DNA of 64,000 bases from Nocardioides marmorisolisilvae (GTDB lineage Bacteria > Actinomycetota > Actinomycetes > Propionibacteriales > Nocardioidaceae), in the NCBI RefSeq assembly GCF_031656915.1, contig NZ_CP134227.1:1922001-1986000 (forward strand). Reading direction: 5' to 3'. Positions 17,410 through 26,235 of the stretch are shown here, piece after piece; position 1 is the first letter of the stretch; the number at the start of each line of letters is the position of its first letter. The notes beneath the pieces were generated by a model. That model ran no database searches and was not told where the DNA came from. It saw nothing but the letters and a program-made list of their open reading frames with translations. Made by a program: the position numbers and the translations under genes.

Positions 17410-18764
17410 TGACTCACCAAAAATGTCCGGGAACGGCAGCACGTGCCTCATCTAAGGATGTCCGCGTAGCGCGAGCGGTTCCCTGGCCTGGTGAACAGGG
17501 AGTTGTCGATGGCGACGCGGCATGAGATCACCAAGAAGTTCGCTCGTGAGTACGCCCGTGCGAACAGGGCCGAGAAGGGCGCGATGCTCGATGCGCTGGT
17601 CGAGACGACCGGGTGGACCCGCGATCACGCCCGGCGTGCGATCCGTGTGGCAGCAGCGCGCAAGGGCGCAGCCCGTGATGTCCAGCGCAGACCACGGCCG
17701 AAGAAGTACTCCTATGACGCCCTGATCGTGCTCCAGGAGGTCTGGCGGCTATCGGGCCAGCCGTCGGGCAAGTACCTGGCCGCGGTCATGGACGACACCC
17801 TCGAACGCCTGGTCCGGTTCGGTGAGCTCGGTAAGGTCGCTCCGCGCGTCAGACCCGAAGTACTCGACGAGCTGCGCTCGATGTCCGCAGCGACGATCGA
17901 CCGCTACCTCAAGCCCCACAAGGACGCCGCCTACCCGAGCGCGCTCTCGGGCACCAAGCCCTCCCACATCCTGCGCTCCTCGATCCCGACGCGCACAAGC
18001 ATGGACGAGCCGATCACGGTGCCTGGGTTCTTGGAGCTGGACACCGTCGCGCACTGCGGGCACACCCTCAAGGGGGAGTTCCTGCGCACCTTGACCGCGA
18101 CGGACCCGCTCACCGGGTGGACGATGCTGCGCAGCATCCGCAACAACGCGTTCCTGCACGTCCACGGCGCCCTGGAGTGGATCACCGCGCAAGCACCAGT
18201 GCCAGTGGCCGGGGTGGACTTCGACAACGGCAGCGAGTTCATCAACTGGGGCGTGATCGCCTGGTGCGACGACCACGACATCCCTGTCACCCGCGCCCGT
18301 CCCTACCAGCACAACGACAACGCCCACGTCGAGCAGCGCAACGGCGACTGGGTCCGCAAGCACGCCTTCCGCTACCGCTACGAGACCGAAGCCGAACTGG
18401 CGCTACTCAACGACCTGTGGGCCCTCGTCATGGCCCGCAAGAACCACCTGCTGCCCTGCGTCAAGGCGACCGGGTGGACAACCACGAAAGCGGGCCGCAA
18501 GAAGCGCATCTACGACCCGCCACGCACCCCTTACCAGCGGCTGCTCGACGCCGGCGTCCTCGACGAAAAGATCCGAAGCAGGCTCGAGACCGAGCACGCC
18601 GCACTGAACCCGGCCAAGGTCACCAGAGCGATCAACAAGATCCAGAACCAACTCATCGACCTCGCCGCCGCCCGCACCCGAGGCACCCGCCCCGCAGCCT
18701 GACCTACGCGGACATTTCACGTGAGGCAACCGATGAACCCACGCGGACATCTTGACGTGAGGCA
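17410..18764 (+). mobile_element. integrase-type insertion sequence with doubled end repeats
   Basis: A 1.36-kb element carrying one transposase gene. Each end has two copies of a 20-21-bp repeat of the form TGcCTCAC..AAgATGTCCG. On the left they are at 17410-17429 and 17444-17464, on the right (inverted) at about 18709-18728 and 18744-18764. The element begins TG and ends CA. No exact flanking target duplication was found. The doubled ends look like two transposase-binding sites per end, as in IS21 or Mu-type elements. The family is close to the unclassified (ISNCY-like) integrase-core transposases; I could not assign it firmly. Confidence 0.8.
17509..18702 (+). CDS. integrase-core (DDE) transposase
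   Basis: A 397-residue transposase. The N-terminal 80 residues are a helix-turn-helix region (TTGWTRDHARRAIRV). The retroviral-integrase core has all three acidic residues: Asp in FLELDTVAHCG, Asp in GVDFDNGSEF, and Glu in NAHVEQRNGDWVR. A C-terminal basic domain follows. ATG 17509 has GGGAG six bases upstream; a GTG at 17491 is also open. The gene fills the element at 17410-18764 and appears intact. Confidence 0.88.
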   Translation: MATRHEITKKFAREYARANRAEKGAMLDALVETTGWTRDHARRAIRVAAARKGAARDVQRRPRPKKYSYDALIVLQEVWRLSGQPSGKYLAAVMDDTLERLVRFGELGKVAPRVRPEVLDELRSMSAATIDRYLKPHKDAAYPSALSGTKPSHILRSSIPTRTSMDEPITVPGFLELDTVAHCGHTLKGEFLRTLTATDPLTGWTMLRSIRNNAFLHVHGALEWITAQAPVPVAGVDFDNGSEFINWGVIAWCDDHDIPVTRARPYQHNDNAHVEQRNGDWVRKHAFRYRYETEAELALLNDLWALVMARKNHLLPCVKATGWTTTKAGRKKRIYDPPRTPYQRLLDAGVLDEKIRSRLETEHAALNPAKVTRAINKIQNQLIDLAAARTRGTRPAA

Positions 18765-18816
18765 AGACGCATTGTGCAGGTCAGGCGCGGGAGTCGCCAG
18801 CCCTCCCCGGTGCGGC

Positions 18817-19065
18817 TCAGCCCCTCGCAGCCCGCCACCCGTCGATCCGCTGGGCCACCAAGCCCGCGACGAGACCGAGCAGCCCCCCGACGCATCCAGC
18901 CGGCACACCCACCTCGAACACCGCCGCCCACGCCGTCGGCGGATAGGCGCGCAGTCCGAGGACCAGTCCGACGACGCAGCCGACAAGGCCGACGGCGACC
19001 GTGCCCACGACGCACCACCGCACCGGCCTCGGCAGCGCCGCCACGTTCCGGCCGAGCGAGGTCAT
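18817..19065 (-). CDS. small membrane protein
   Basis: An 82-residue protein with two hydrophobic segments (about 17-37 and 45-68) separated by a short loop that contains AYPPTAWAAVFEVG. Both ends are basic. No family is recognised. It lies just outside the right end of the IS and is divergent from the acetyltransferase at 19148. Confidence rests on the two clean membrane spans and the absence of a better frame. Confidence 0.55.
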   Translation of the reverse strand: MTSLGRNVAALPRPVRWCVVGTVAVGLVGCVVGLVLGLRAYPPTAWAAVFEVGVPAGCVGGLLGLVAGLVAQRIDGWRAARG

Positions 19066-19147
19066 CCCCCACTATCGCAGAGGGCACAGCGTCCGTCCCG
19101 GTGACACGGGGGCCGGCGCCGTGCCGCCGATCGCCTACCCTCGGCCA

Positions 19148-19657
19148 GTGCCCGAACTGCAGTTGTTGCGTGCCGACCATGGCCCGGCGATCTTGGCGTT
19201 CGAGAGGGCGAACCGGGCCTACTTCGCCGCGTCGATCTCCGACCGCGGCGACGACTACTTCTCGCACTTCGCCGAACACCACGAGGCACGGCTGGCCGAG
19301 CAGGAGGCCGGGACCGGCGCATACTACGTGCTCGTCGCCGATGACGGATCGGTGCTCGGCCGGTTCAACCTGATCATCGACGAGGACGGGATCGCCACGG
19401 TGGGCTACCGCGTCGCGGAGGCCGTCGCCGGCCGCGGCGTCGCGACCGCGACCGTGCGTGAGCTCTGCGCGCTCGCCGCGGCCCGCCACGGGATCCGCAT
19501 CCTCCGGGCCGCAACCTCCCACGCCAATGTGGCCTCCCAGCGCGTGCTGCTCAACGCCGGCTTCGTCGTGACTGGTCCGGCCGGGCCCGACGACCTGGGC
19601 GGGAAGCAGGGCATCTGGCTCCAGCGGGACCTGGCTCCCGCCATCGCCGATCGGTGA
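19148..19657 (+). CDS. GNAT acetyltransferase, RimJ/RimL type
   Basis: A 169-residue N-acetyltransferase. The acetyl-CoA loop is seen in GYRVAEAVAGRGVATATV, a variant of the Q/RxxGxG/A signature. The C-terminal part has ATSHANVASQRVLLNAGFV, typical of the RimJ/RimL-like group that modifies protein N-termini or small molecules. GTG at 19148 is the preferred start because it begins just before the first strand (PELQLLRAD). It is convergent with the SRPBCC gene at 19680. Confidence 0.85.
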   Translation: MPELQLLRADHGPAILAFERANRAYFAASISDRGDDYFSHFAEHHEARLAEQEAGTGAYYVLVADDGSVLGRFNLIIDEDGIATVGYRVAEAVAGRGVATATVRELCALAAARHGIRILRAATSHANVASQRVLLNAGFVVTGPAGPDDLGGKQGIWLQRDLAPAIADR

Positions 19658-19679
19658 CCGGGCGCCTGGCGCGAAGCCG

Positions 19680-20168
19680 TCAGGAGCCCGACGCCTCGAC
19701 GTGGTCCGCAAGGTTCTGCAGCGACGAGGCCATGCCGCCCTCGTGATCCTCGGCCGAGATGCCCGCCGGGACGCCGTCGGCACACACCTCCACCCGGGCG
19801 CCGCCCTCAGCCGGCTGGACGCTCCAGGTCATCGTCATCGTGCCGGCGAGTTCGGGGTCGTCGCTGACGAAGTCGACGGCCTGGACGACACGCTCCCCCT
19901 GCCGGACGTCGATGAATCGGACGTCGACCACGTCGGTGCCCCCGGCCGTCTTCCCGATCGCCTGCGGATCGTCGTACTCCAGAACCATCCGGTAGGAGCC
20001 GCCGGGCCGAGCGTCGAAGTGCTCGAGCCGGCCCGTCATCCCGGCGGGCGGCAACCACCGCTCCAGTGCATCGCGGTCGACGAGTGCGGCGAAGACGCGC
20101 GCGGGGTCTGCGTGCACGATCCGGGAGGCGCGATCGACCCTGACCGATGCGGCCTCCGACCCGGTCAT
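19680..20168 (-). CDS. SRPBCC (AHSA1-like) protein
   Basis: A 162-residue START/Bet v1-like single-domain protein. The opening strand-helix is VDRASRIVHADPARVFAALVD, followed by LERWLPPAGM, the characteristic AHSA1 segment. The central strands (VVDVRFIDVRQGERVVQAVDF, TMTMTWSVQP) and the last helix (GGMASSLQNLADHVEA) complete the fold, which encloses a hydrophobic ligand pocket. The ligand is unknown. The ATG is at 20168, and the gene is divergent from the acetyltransferase at 20312. Confidence 0.87.
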   Translation of the reverse strand: MTGSEAASVRVDRASRIVHADPARVFAALVDRDALERWLPPAGMTGRLEHFDARPGGSYRMVLEYDDPQAIGKTAGGTDVVDVRFIDVRQGERVVQAVDFVSDDPELAGTMTMTWSVQPAEGGARVEVCADGVPAGISAEDHEGGMASSLQNLADHVEASGS

Positions 20169-20311
20169 GGCGCTCCTCTCGTCCAGGCCCCAGCATGGCA
20201 GCGCGAGTGGGCGCCCGGAGCCGACGTGTGGGGTGATCGCGATCGAGCCGGCCAACGGCACGCCGACGAAAACCAGATGCACCGCCGCGGAGGGTGGCGT
20301 TGGATCGCCCC

Positions 20312-21172
20312 ATGGCGATCACGCTGGAGGTCGCGGAGCCGAACGCCCTCGACGAGATCGTCGAGGCGGTGGCGTGCTGGCAGCACGACGGCGCGCCGGT
20401 CCAGATCCATCCGGGCGACCTTGGCTGGCAGTGGCGGCTGGGCGCCGAGGAGCTGGCCCGGTCCCTGCGGGTGTGGCGTCGTGACGGGCAGGTCCTCGCC
20501 GTCGGAATGGCGGACGACGCGGTGATTCGGATGGCTCTTGCGCCCGGTGTCGACCACGACGCCGCGTTCGCCGCCCGGTTGGTGGCCGACCTGTCTGAGC
20601 CGGCGCGGGGCGCGCGTCGAGTCTCCGGGACGGTCGAGGCCCGGTTCGGTGCGGCGTTCCGGGAGCTTTTGCGGGCCAATGGCTGGATCGCCGACGAGCC
20701 GTGGACGCCGCTGTGTCGTGACCTCACCGCACCGGTGGAGGGCTGCGGCCTGAGGATCGAGGTGGTCGACGAGCACCGCGCGCCGGACCGGGTCGCGGTG
20801 CACCGGGCGGTGTTCCCGAACACCACGTTCACCCTGGAACGCTGGCACACGATGGCCGCGGCCCCGCCGTACCGCCGGGCCCGATGCCTGGTGGCGTACG
20901 ACGCCCACGACGCTGCGGTCGCCATCGTGACCGTGTGGTCGGCCGGGCGCGGCCGCCCGGGCCTGCTCGAGCCGCTGGGTGTCCATCGCGACCACCGCGG
21001 CCGCGGGCACGGCACCGCCATCGGCCTCGCAGCGGCCGCAGCGCTGCAGGAGCTGGGTTCATCCACGGCGACGGTGTGCACACCGAGCGCCAACGTCGCG
21101 GGCGTGGCGGCGTACGTCTCGGCGGGTTTCGAGAGGCTCCCGGACGTCACCGACTTCCGTCCGCCAGGATGA
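20312..21172 (+). CDS. GNAT acetyltransferase
   Basis: A 286-residue protein made of an N-terminal part and a C-terminal GNAT domain. The coenzyme A loop is in GVHRDHRGRGHGTAIGLAAA, a canonical R/QxxGxG/A motif, and the last helix-strand reads TPSANVAGVAAYVSAGF. The N-terminal half resembles a degenerate GNAT fold, so the protein may be a tandem-GNAT type such as those related to mycothiol synthase; no product can be assigned. ATG 20312 is the start. Confidence 0.82.
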   Translation: MAITLEVAEPNALDEIVEAVACWQHDGAPVQIHPGDLGWQWRLGAEELARSLRVWRRDGQVLAVGMADDAVIRMALAPGVDHDAAFAARLVADLSEPARGARRVSGTVEARFGAAFRELLRANGWIADEPWTPLCRDLTAPVEGCGLRIEVVDEHRAPDRVAVHRAVFPNTTFTLERWHTMAAAPPYRRARCLVAYDAHDAAVAIVTVWSAGRGRPGLLEPLGVHRDHRGRGHGTAIGLAAAAALQELGSSTATVCTPSANVAGVAAYVSAGFERLPDVTDFRPPG

Positions 21173-21378
21173 CGGGCCCGCAAGGCAACCCGTGCCGGCG
21201 GCCATGGATATCACCCCAGCGCGATCGCGTGAGCCTGCAGAGTCGTGAGCCAGCACAGTCAGGTGAGCGATCGCCTGTCCAAGGCTGCGCGTTGCCGGCG
21301 GACGGGACACACGCACACATCGCGACCGCTGAGCGGGTGGTCGGGACAGTGCCTCCTCCGAGGGATAGCGTCGAAGCC

Positions 21379-22008
21379 ATGTACACTCCGCCGTTCAACC
21401 GTGAGGATGACGAGGCCGAGCTCCGCCGGTTCGTGGCTCACGTGCGGGCCGGATGGGTGATCACCAGCCGCCCGGACAACGCCCCGTCTGCCACGTATCT
21501 GCCCATCATGTGGCGAGACGACAGGGTCATTGCCCACTTCGCCAAGGCGAACCCGCATTGGCGAGAGATCCAAGACGAGATGCCGGCACTCGTCATCGTC
21601 ACCGGCCCTGACGCCTACGTGACGCCCACGTGGTATGCCGCCAAGGCCGAGCACGGCAGAGTCGTACCCACGTGGAACTACAGCGCGGTCCATCTCACCG
21701 GTCAGGCCCGCACGCATCACGACCCTGAGTGGCTGCGCCATGCGGTCGAGGACCTGACCGAGGAGCACGAGCGCTTCCGCGACGAGCCCTGGGGCATCAC
21801 CGACGCTCCAGCCTCATATATCGAGGGCCAGCTGCTCGGGATCGTGGGTCTCGAAATCTCTGTCACGAGAGTCGAGGGGAAGGCGAAGCTGAGCCAGAAC
21901 CGCTCGCTGGCCGACCGTGCGGGTGTGGTCGCGGGGCTGCGTCACAGCACGCGGCCGGGCGAACAGGAGGTCGCCGAGCAGATGGCAGGGACGCTCGAAG
22001 ACACCTGA
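21379..22008 (+). CDS. PaiB-like FMN-binding protein
   Basis: A 209-residue protein of the PaiB family, FMN-binding split-barrel proteins annotated as negative transcriptional regulators. The start MYTPPFNR and the following block RFVAHVRAGWVITSR are family-typical; the FMN-barrel core includes HFAKANPHWRE and TPTWYAAKAEHGRVVPTWNY. A function in degradative-enzyme control is known only for the Bacillus relative. The preceding 206 bases hold no gene. The 3' end is convergent with the TetR gene at 22028. Confidence 0.9.
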   Translation: MYTPPFNREDDEAELRRFVAHVRAGWVITSRPDNAPSATYLPIMWRDDRVIAHFAKANPHWREIQDEMPALVIVTGPDAYVTPTWYAAKAEHGRVVPTWNYSAVHLTGQARTHHDPEWLRHAVEDLTEEHERFRDEPWGITDAPASYIEGQLLGIVGLEISVTRVEGKAKLSQNRSLADRAGVVAGLRHSTRPGEQEVAEQMAGTLEDT

Positions 22009-22027
22009 GCTGCGTGCGACAACGAGC

Positions 22028-22609
22028 TCATCCGTGGCTCTCGCCGCCCGCCGCGACCTCGCGCATCCGCGAGAACGAATCGCCGATACAGCTGGTCAGC
22101 GGGCGCGCGGTCGTCGCAGTGGCCCACTGCGCCACGGCGGCCTGGAACGCCACGAATGCCATTCCGGTGGCGAGCTCCGCGGTCGGCCCATCGACGCCAC
22201 GGCGTCCCAGCGCCTCCGCCGTCGCAGCGACAACCAGCTGCTGTTTCCTCAACCCGCGCTCCTGCAGGGCAGGCTCACCACTCACGATCTCCCGCCATCG
22301 ACGCATCCACTCCCGACGGGGCTCGAAGGCCTTCTCAGCAGCCGCCTTGAGTGCGTGCTCGAGCGTGGCCATCGCGGAGAGCTCGGGCGGCGCAGCACCG
22401 ATGAGCTCGGCGAACAGCGTCACCAGCCCATCCTCACCCGCGAACAGCACCTCGCGCTTGTCGGCGAAATACCGGAAGAAGGTACGAGTCGTGACCCCGG
22501 CACGCGCGGCGATCTGCGGGACGGTCGTCTCAGCGAAGCCGTGCTGCGCGAACAGCTCGATCGCGGCACGCTCCAGGCGCCCGCTCGCATCCGGATCCCA
22601 CCTCGCCAT
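22028..22609 (-). CDS. TetR-family regulator
   Basis: A 193-residue repressor. The helix-turn-helix is at about residues 9-53: AAIELFAQHGFAETTVPQIA, then GVTTRTFFRYFADKREVL. The C-terminal ligand domain has no recognised relative. It is divergent from the NAD(P)-binding oxidoreductase at 22694, and two palindromes that fit its operators lie between them (22628-22646 and 22660-22676). It probably represses both itself and the neighbouring gene, which is now broken by IS21. Confidence 0.92.
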   Translation of the reverse strand: MARWDPDASGRLERAAIELFAQHGFAETTVPQIAARAGVTTRTFFRYFADKREVLFAGEDGLVTLFAELIGAAPPELSAMATLEHALKAAAEKAFEPRREWMRRWREIVSGEPALQERGLRKQQLVVAATAEALGRRGVDGPTAELATGMAFVAFQAAVAQWATATTARPLTSCIGDSFSRMREVAAGGESHG

Positions 22610-22627
22610 GCCTCCAGCCTAACTGAT

Positions 22628-22646
22628 GATGACACGCCGTGTCATC
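22628..22646. promoter_or_regulatory. TetR operator 1 (predicted)
   Basis: GATGACACGCCGTGTCATC is a perfect 8+3+8 palindrome in the gap between the divergent TetR and oxidoreductase genes, 19 bases upstream of the TetR start. A second, closely similar palindrome is centred 31 bases further right. The shared half-site is ATGACA. Confidence 0.75.
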
Positions 22647-22659
22647 GCGTGGTACCGTC

Positions 22660-22676
22660 ATGACATGGCGTGTCAT
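22660..22676. promoter_or_regulatory. TetR operator 2 (predicted)
   Basis: ATGACATGGCGTGTCAT has 6-bp perfect arms (ATGACA/TGTCAT) and shares its half-sites with the palindrome at 22628-22646. The 31-base centre distance, about three helical turns, places both sites on the same face of the DNA. It lies just before the ribosome site (AGGAGGAG) of the gene at 22694. Confidence 0.7.
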
Positions 22677-23588
22677 CACAGGAGGAGAGCAGCATGACCG
22701 ACGATGTCTGGATACTGGGTGCCACCGGCAGAACCGGCGAGGGAATCGCCCGGCAGCTGACCGAACGCGGGATCGAGCCCGTGCTTGTCGGACGCAGCCG
22801 CACAAAGCTGGAGGCACTGTCGCGGACGCCGGGCTCACGAATCGTCGTCGCCGAGACACCCACCCAGATGGCAGCAGCGATCCGCCGCGAGCGTCCAGCC
22901 GTCGTCGTCAACACCGTCGGCCCGTTCCGACAGACCGCCGATGAGCTCGCCGGTGCTGCCCTGTCGGTAGGGCACTACCTCGACCTGGCGAATGACCTGC
23001 CCACGATCTTGGCGCACCGTCAGCGCGATGCCGCGGCTCGACGAGCCGAAAGGACCATCGTCACGGGTGCGGGATTTGGCGTCACGGCGACCGAGAGCGT
23101 CCTCACGTGGATCACAGCCGAACGTTCCGCGCCGCGGAAGGTGCGAGTCGACATGATCCCGTCCTTCGCACTCACAGCCGGTCGCGTCGGGGAAGCCCTC
23201 GCCGGATCGCTGCTCGACGGCATCCCCGACACGCCAGGAGGCGGCCGGTTCCAGGGCCGCATCATCTCCGGGGCAGAGCTCGCGGGTGCGCCCCTGGCTG
23301 GCAGCCCGATGTCGCTGGTCACACCCGACGGCGACATGATGACAACTGCTGTGATGCCGCTGGGCGAGCTGCTGGCTGCCCAGAGGGCTTCCGGTGCCCC
23401 GTACGTCGAATCAGCCTCGAGCGAAGCGCCGTCCGGCGTCACCCGGGTTGCCGTGCGAGGCGTGCTGCCATTGATGCACCTGGCACCTCTGCGCCGCTTC
23501 GCGGTCCGACTGCTTGCGGGCGTCAAGACTCCCGAGCGCCCAGCCCCGCGACGCCACTCGTGGGCACATGCGTTCGCCGAGTGGCCGG

Positions 23589-23594
23589 ACGGCA
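23589..23594. repeat. IS21 target duplication, left copy
   Basis: ACGGCA at 23589-23594 is repeated at 26230-26235, directly flanking the IS21 element on both sides. It is a 6-bp duplication, within the range known for IS21 transposition, and confirms the element ends. Confidence 0.88.
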
Positions 23595-23728
23595 TGTCGG
23601 CGGCCACGAGAAACTGCCCGGAGACGGCCACGAAGCTGCCCGGTGGCGGACATGAGAACTGCCCACTGACGGTCATGGGATCTGCCCGACACGACGTCGT
23701 CTGCCTCACCGGTTCCCACGGTTGAGGC

Positions 23729-23781
23729 CCCTCCTCAGGTGCGGTTGGCGGTGCTGATGCGCCGTTCGCCCCTGAGGAGGG
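23729..23781 (+). promoter_or_regulatory. hairpin sequestering the istA ribosome site
   Basis: CCCTCCTCAGG at 23729-23739 pairs perfectly with CCTGAGGAGGG at 23771-23781, an 11-bp stem with a 31-base loop. The right arm contains the GAGGAGGG ribosome site of istA. A transcript entering from outside would fold this stem and keep istA untranslated, whereas one initiated inside the loop would not. Such protection is known for other insertion sequences; for this element it is inference. Confidence 0.6.
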
Positions 23782-23785
23782 ACAT

Positions 23786-25321
23786 GTGAAGTCTGCCGAG
23801 GAGATCATGGAAATCTTGGATGCCTACGACCTGACTGGGTCGTTTCGTGATGCCGGTGAGTTGGCCGGCTGTTCGCACCACACGGTGAAGCACTACGTGG
23901 ACCGCCGCGCTGCCGGCGGGGAGCTGGACCAGACCGCAGCCCGGCTGCAGTTGATCGATGAGTACCTGCCCAAGGTCGAGGAGTGGGTCGAGCGGTCGTT
24001 CGGGAAGGTCCGTGCCGATGTCGCCCACGAGAAGCTCGTGGCGTTGGGCTACAAGGGTTCGGAACGCACCACACGCCGCGCGGTCGCTAAAGTCAAGGCG
24101 TCCTATCGCTCTGGTCGGGTGCGGGTGCACCGGCCCTGGGTCACCGAGCCGGGGATGTGGCTGCAGTACGACTACGGCGACGGCCCGGTCGTCGACGGCG
24201 TCAAGACGGTGCTGTTCGTGGCGTGGCTGGCGTGGTCGCGGTTCCGGGTCGTGCTGCCGTTGCGTGACAAGACGATGCCGTCCGTGTTCGCCGCGCTGGA
24301 CGTCACGTTCCGCCGACTCGGTGGAGTGCCGACCTACGTGCTGACCGACAACGAGAAGACCGTCACGGTCGAGCACATCGCCGGGATCCCGGTCAGGAAC
24401 CAGCAGTTGGTCACCTTCGCCGAGCACTACTCGGTCGTGGTGCACACCTGTGTGCCCGCGGATCCGGCGTCCAAGGGCGGCACCGAGGCGTCGGTGAAGA
24501 TCAGCAAGGCCGACCTCGTCCCCAAGGACACCAACCTGCGGGAGGAGTACGCGAGTTTCGCTGAGCTCGAGGCGGCCTGCGAGGCGTTCTGCGAGAAGGT
24601 CAACACCCGTGCCCACCGGACGACGAAGCGGCCGCCGATCGAGATGCTCGCCGAGGAACGAGCTCGGCTGCACCCCGTTCCGGCGCGAGCGCACACGGTC
24701 GCGTTCGGCACCACCCGCATGGTGCCGGCGAACACCCCGATGGTGATGTTCGAGTCCGGCCAGTACTCGGTCCCACACACCCTGCTCGGTGCAACAGTGT
24801 GGGTCCGCACCCACGGGGTCGGTGAGGACGAGTGGGTCGTCATCGTTCATGTCGGCGACGACGGTCCGATCGAGGTCGCCCGCCACCGTCGCGCCACGCC
24901 GGGAACGCCGAAGATCGATGACGGGCACTTCCCGCCCCAGCCGTCCGGCCCGCTGGACCGCCAGCCCCGAGCGAAGAACGCCGCGGAGTCGGAGTTCCTC
25001 GACCTGGGTGAGGGGGCCCGGCTGTGGTTGGTCGAGGCGGCTGCCGCGGGCACGCCGCGGATGCGGGTCAAGATGACCGAGGCGCTCGCGTTGGCCAAGT
25101 TGTTCGACCCCGTCGAGGTCGACTGGGCACTGGGCCACGCCGCGGTCCATGGCCGGTTCGCCGAGGCCGACCTCTCTTCGATCCTGGACCACCACGCCCG
25201 GCAGCCCGGCACAGGTGAGCATCGTGCCAGCGAGGACTCCTCGCTGACCCAGGGCACCGCCGCGTGGGCACGGCTCGGCCAGCGGTCCACCGCGGACGGC
25301 GACGGCGAGGTGACCCGATGA
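23786..25321 (+). CDS. istA: IS21 transposase IstA
   Basis: A 511-residue transposase. The N-terminal helix-turn-helix covers LTGSFRDAGELAGCSHHTVK. The integrase core begins at about residue 125 with the three acidic residues in WLQYDYGDG, VLTDNEKT and SKGGTEASV. GTG at 23786 follows GAGGAGGG. The stop overlaps the istB start in ATGA, giving the coupled istAB arrangement typical of the family. No interruption is visible. Confidence 0.94.
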   Translation: MKSAEEIMEILDAYDLTGSFRDAGELAGCSHHTVKHYVDRRAAGGELDQTAARLQLIDEYLPKVEEWVERSFGKVRADVAHEKLVALGYKGSERTTRRAVAKVKASYRSGRVRVHRPWVTEPGMWLQYDYGDGPVVDGVKTVLFVAWLAWSRFRVVLPLRDKTMPSVFAALDVTFRRLGGVPTYVLTDNEKTVTVEHIAGIPVRNQQLVTFAEHYSVVVHTCVPADPASKGGTEASVKISKADLVPKDTNLREEYASFAELEAACEAFCEKVNTRAHRTTKRPPIEMLAEERARLHPVPARAHTVAFGTTRMVPANTPMVMFESGQYSVPHTLLGATVWVRTHGVGEDEWVVIVHVGDDGPIEVARHRRATPGTPKIDDGHFPPQPSGPLDRQPRAKNAAESEFLDLGEGARLWLVEAAAAGTPRMRVKMTEALALAKLFDPVEVDWALGHAAVHGRFAEADLSSILDHHARQPGTGEHRASEDSSLTQGTAAWARLGQRSTADGDGEVTR

Positions 25322-26103
25322 CGACGAGGAGCCCCATCAGCACCGCGCCGCCGTTGCCGGTCGAGTTGGAGGAGCTGCTGCGCAAGCTGCGGCTGCCGCA
25401 CATCCGTCGCCACGCGCCCGAGGTGGTCGCGACCGCGAAGGCCCAACGCTGGGAGCCCGCCGAGGTCCTCAAGGCCCTGTTCGCTGAGGAGGTCGCCGGC
25501 CGGGAACGCTCCGCCTTGGCCACGAGGCGGGCGGCCGCAGGGTTCCCGACCGGCAAGACGTTCGATGCGTGGCAGCCCGAGATCTCCTCGATCCCGGCCC
25601 CGACCCAGCAGGCGCTGCGGACCTTGGAGTGGGTCCACCGGCGAGAGAACCTCGTGGTCTGCGGGCCATCCGGGACCGGGAAGACGTTCCTGCTCGAAGC
25701 GCTCGGACAACAAGCCGTCGAGCAGGGACTCAAGGTCGCCTGGTTCACCCTGGAAGACCTCGGCGTCCTGCTGCGCCGGCACCGTGCGGACGACACCGTC
25801 ACCAAGGCCATCGCCCGAATCCTGCGGGCCGACCTGGTCATCGTCGATGACATCGGGCTCCTGGCCGTCGCCGCCGACGCCGCCGAAGGCCTCTACCGCC
25901 TCGTCGACGCCGCCTATGAGAAGCGCTCGGTCGCGATCAGCTCGAACCTGCACCCGTCCGGGTTCGACGAGCTCATGCCCAAGACGCTGGCCACCGCCAC
26001 AGTCGACCGGCTGCTCCACCACGCCCACGTCTGCCAGACCAGCGGCGACAGCGTGCGCCTGACCCAGGCACTCGCCGGCCAGGGGGTGAGCCCGTTGAGC
26101 TGA
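25318..26103 (+). CDS. istB: IS21 helper ATPase IstB
   Basis: A 261-residue AAA+ ATPase related to DnaC that helps IstA choose the target. Walker A is CGPSGTGKTFLLEAL, Walker B is LVIVDDIGLLAV, and SSNLHPSGFDEL marks the sensor region. The ATG overlaps the istA stop by four bases. The gene ends about 125 bases before the right end of the element. Confidence 0.94.
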   Translation: MTTRSPISTAPPLPVELEELLRKLRLPHIRRHAPEVVATAKAQRWEPAEVLKALFAEEVAGRERSALATRRAAAGFPTGKTFDAWQPEISSIPAPTQQALRTLEWVHRRENLVVCGPSGTGKTFLLEALGQQAVEQGLKVAWFTLEDLGVLLRRHRADDTVTKAIARILRADLVIVDDIGLLAVAADAAEGLYRLVDAAYEKRSVAISSNLHPSGFDELMPKTLATATVDRLLHHAHVCQTSGDSVRLTQALAGQGVSPLS

Positions 26104-26229
26104 GCACCCCGGTCGGTGGTGGCCACCGCCCCCTTGGGCAGATCCCGTGGCCACCACCGGGCAGTTCTCGTGGCCGTCAGCGGGCAGGTTTCATGTCCGC
26201 CCCTGGGCAGTTCCTACTGTCCCTTGACA

Positions 26230-26235
26230 ACGGCA
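26230..26235. repeat. IS21 target duplication, right copy
   Basis: ACGGCA directly after the right end of IS21 (TTGACA) duplicates 23589-23594. The original gene frame resumes after it. Confidence 0.88.

Larger units (their letters stand above)
23595..26229 (+). mobile_element. IS21-family insertion sequence
   Basis: A 2,635-bp element with istA and istB in the usual order. It starts TGTCGG and ends TTGACA. Each end holds four related repeats of about 23 bp with the core CTGCCC (left, between about 23599 and 23695) or GGGCAG (right, about 26138-26215), the multiple transposase-binding sites known for this family. It is flanked by a 6-bp target duplication. Both genes are open, so it may be active. 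A hairpin masks the istA ribosome site. Confidence 0.93.

Noticed and set aside
17168-17490. Possible RNA gene or att site beside the IS
   Set aside because: No tRNA cloverleaf, no repeat shared with the other side of the element.
21173-21378. Possible small gene between the acetyltransferase and PaiB genes
   Set aside because: Only short frames without ribosome sites or coding-like composition were seen.
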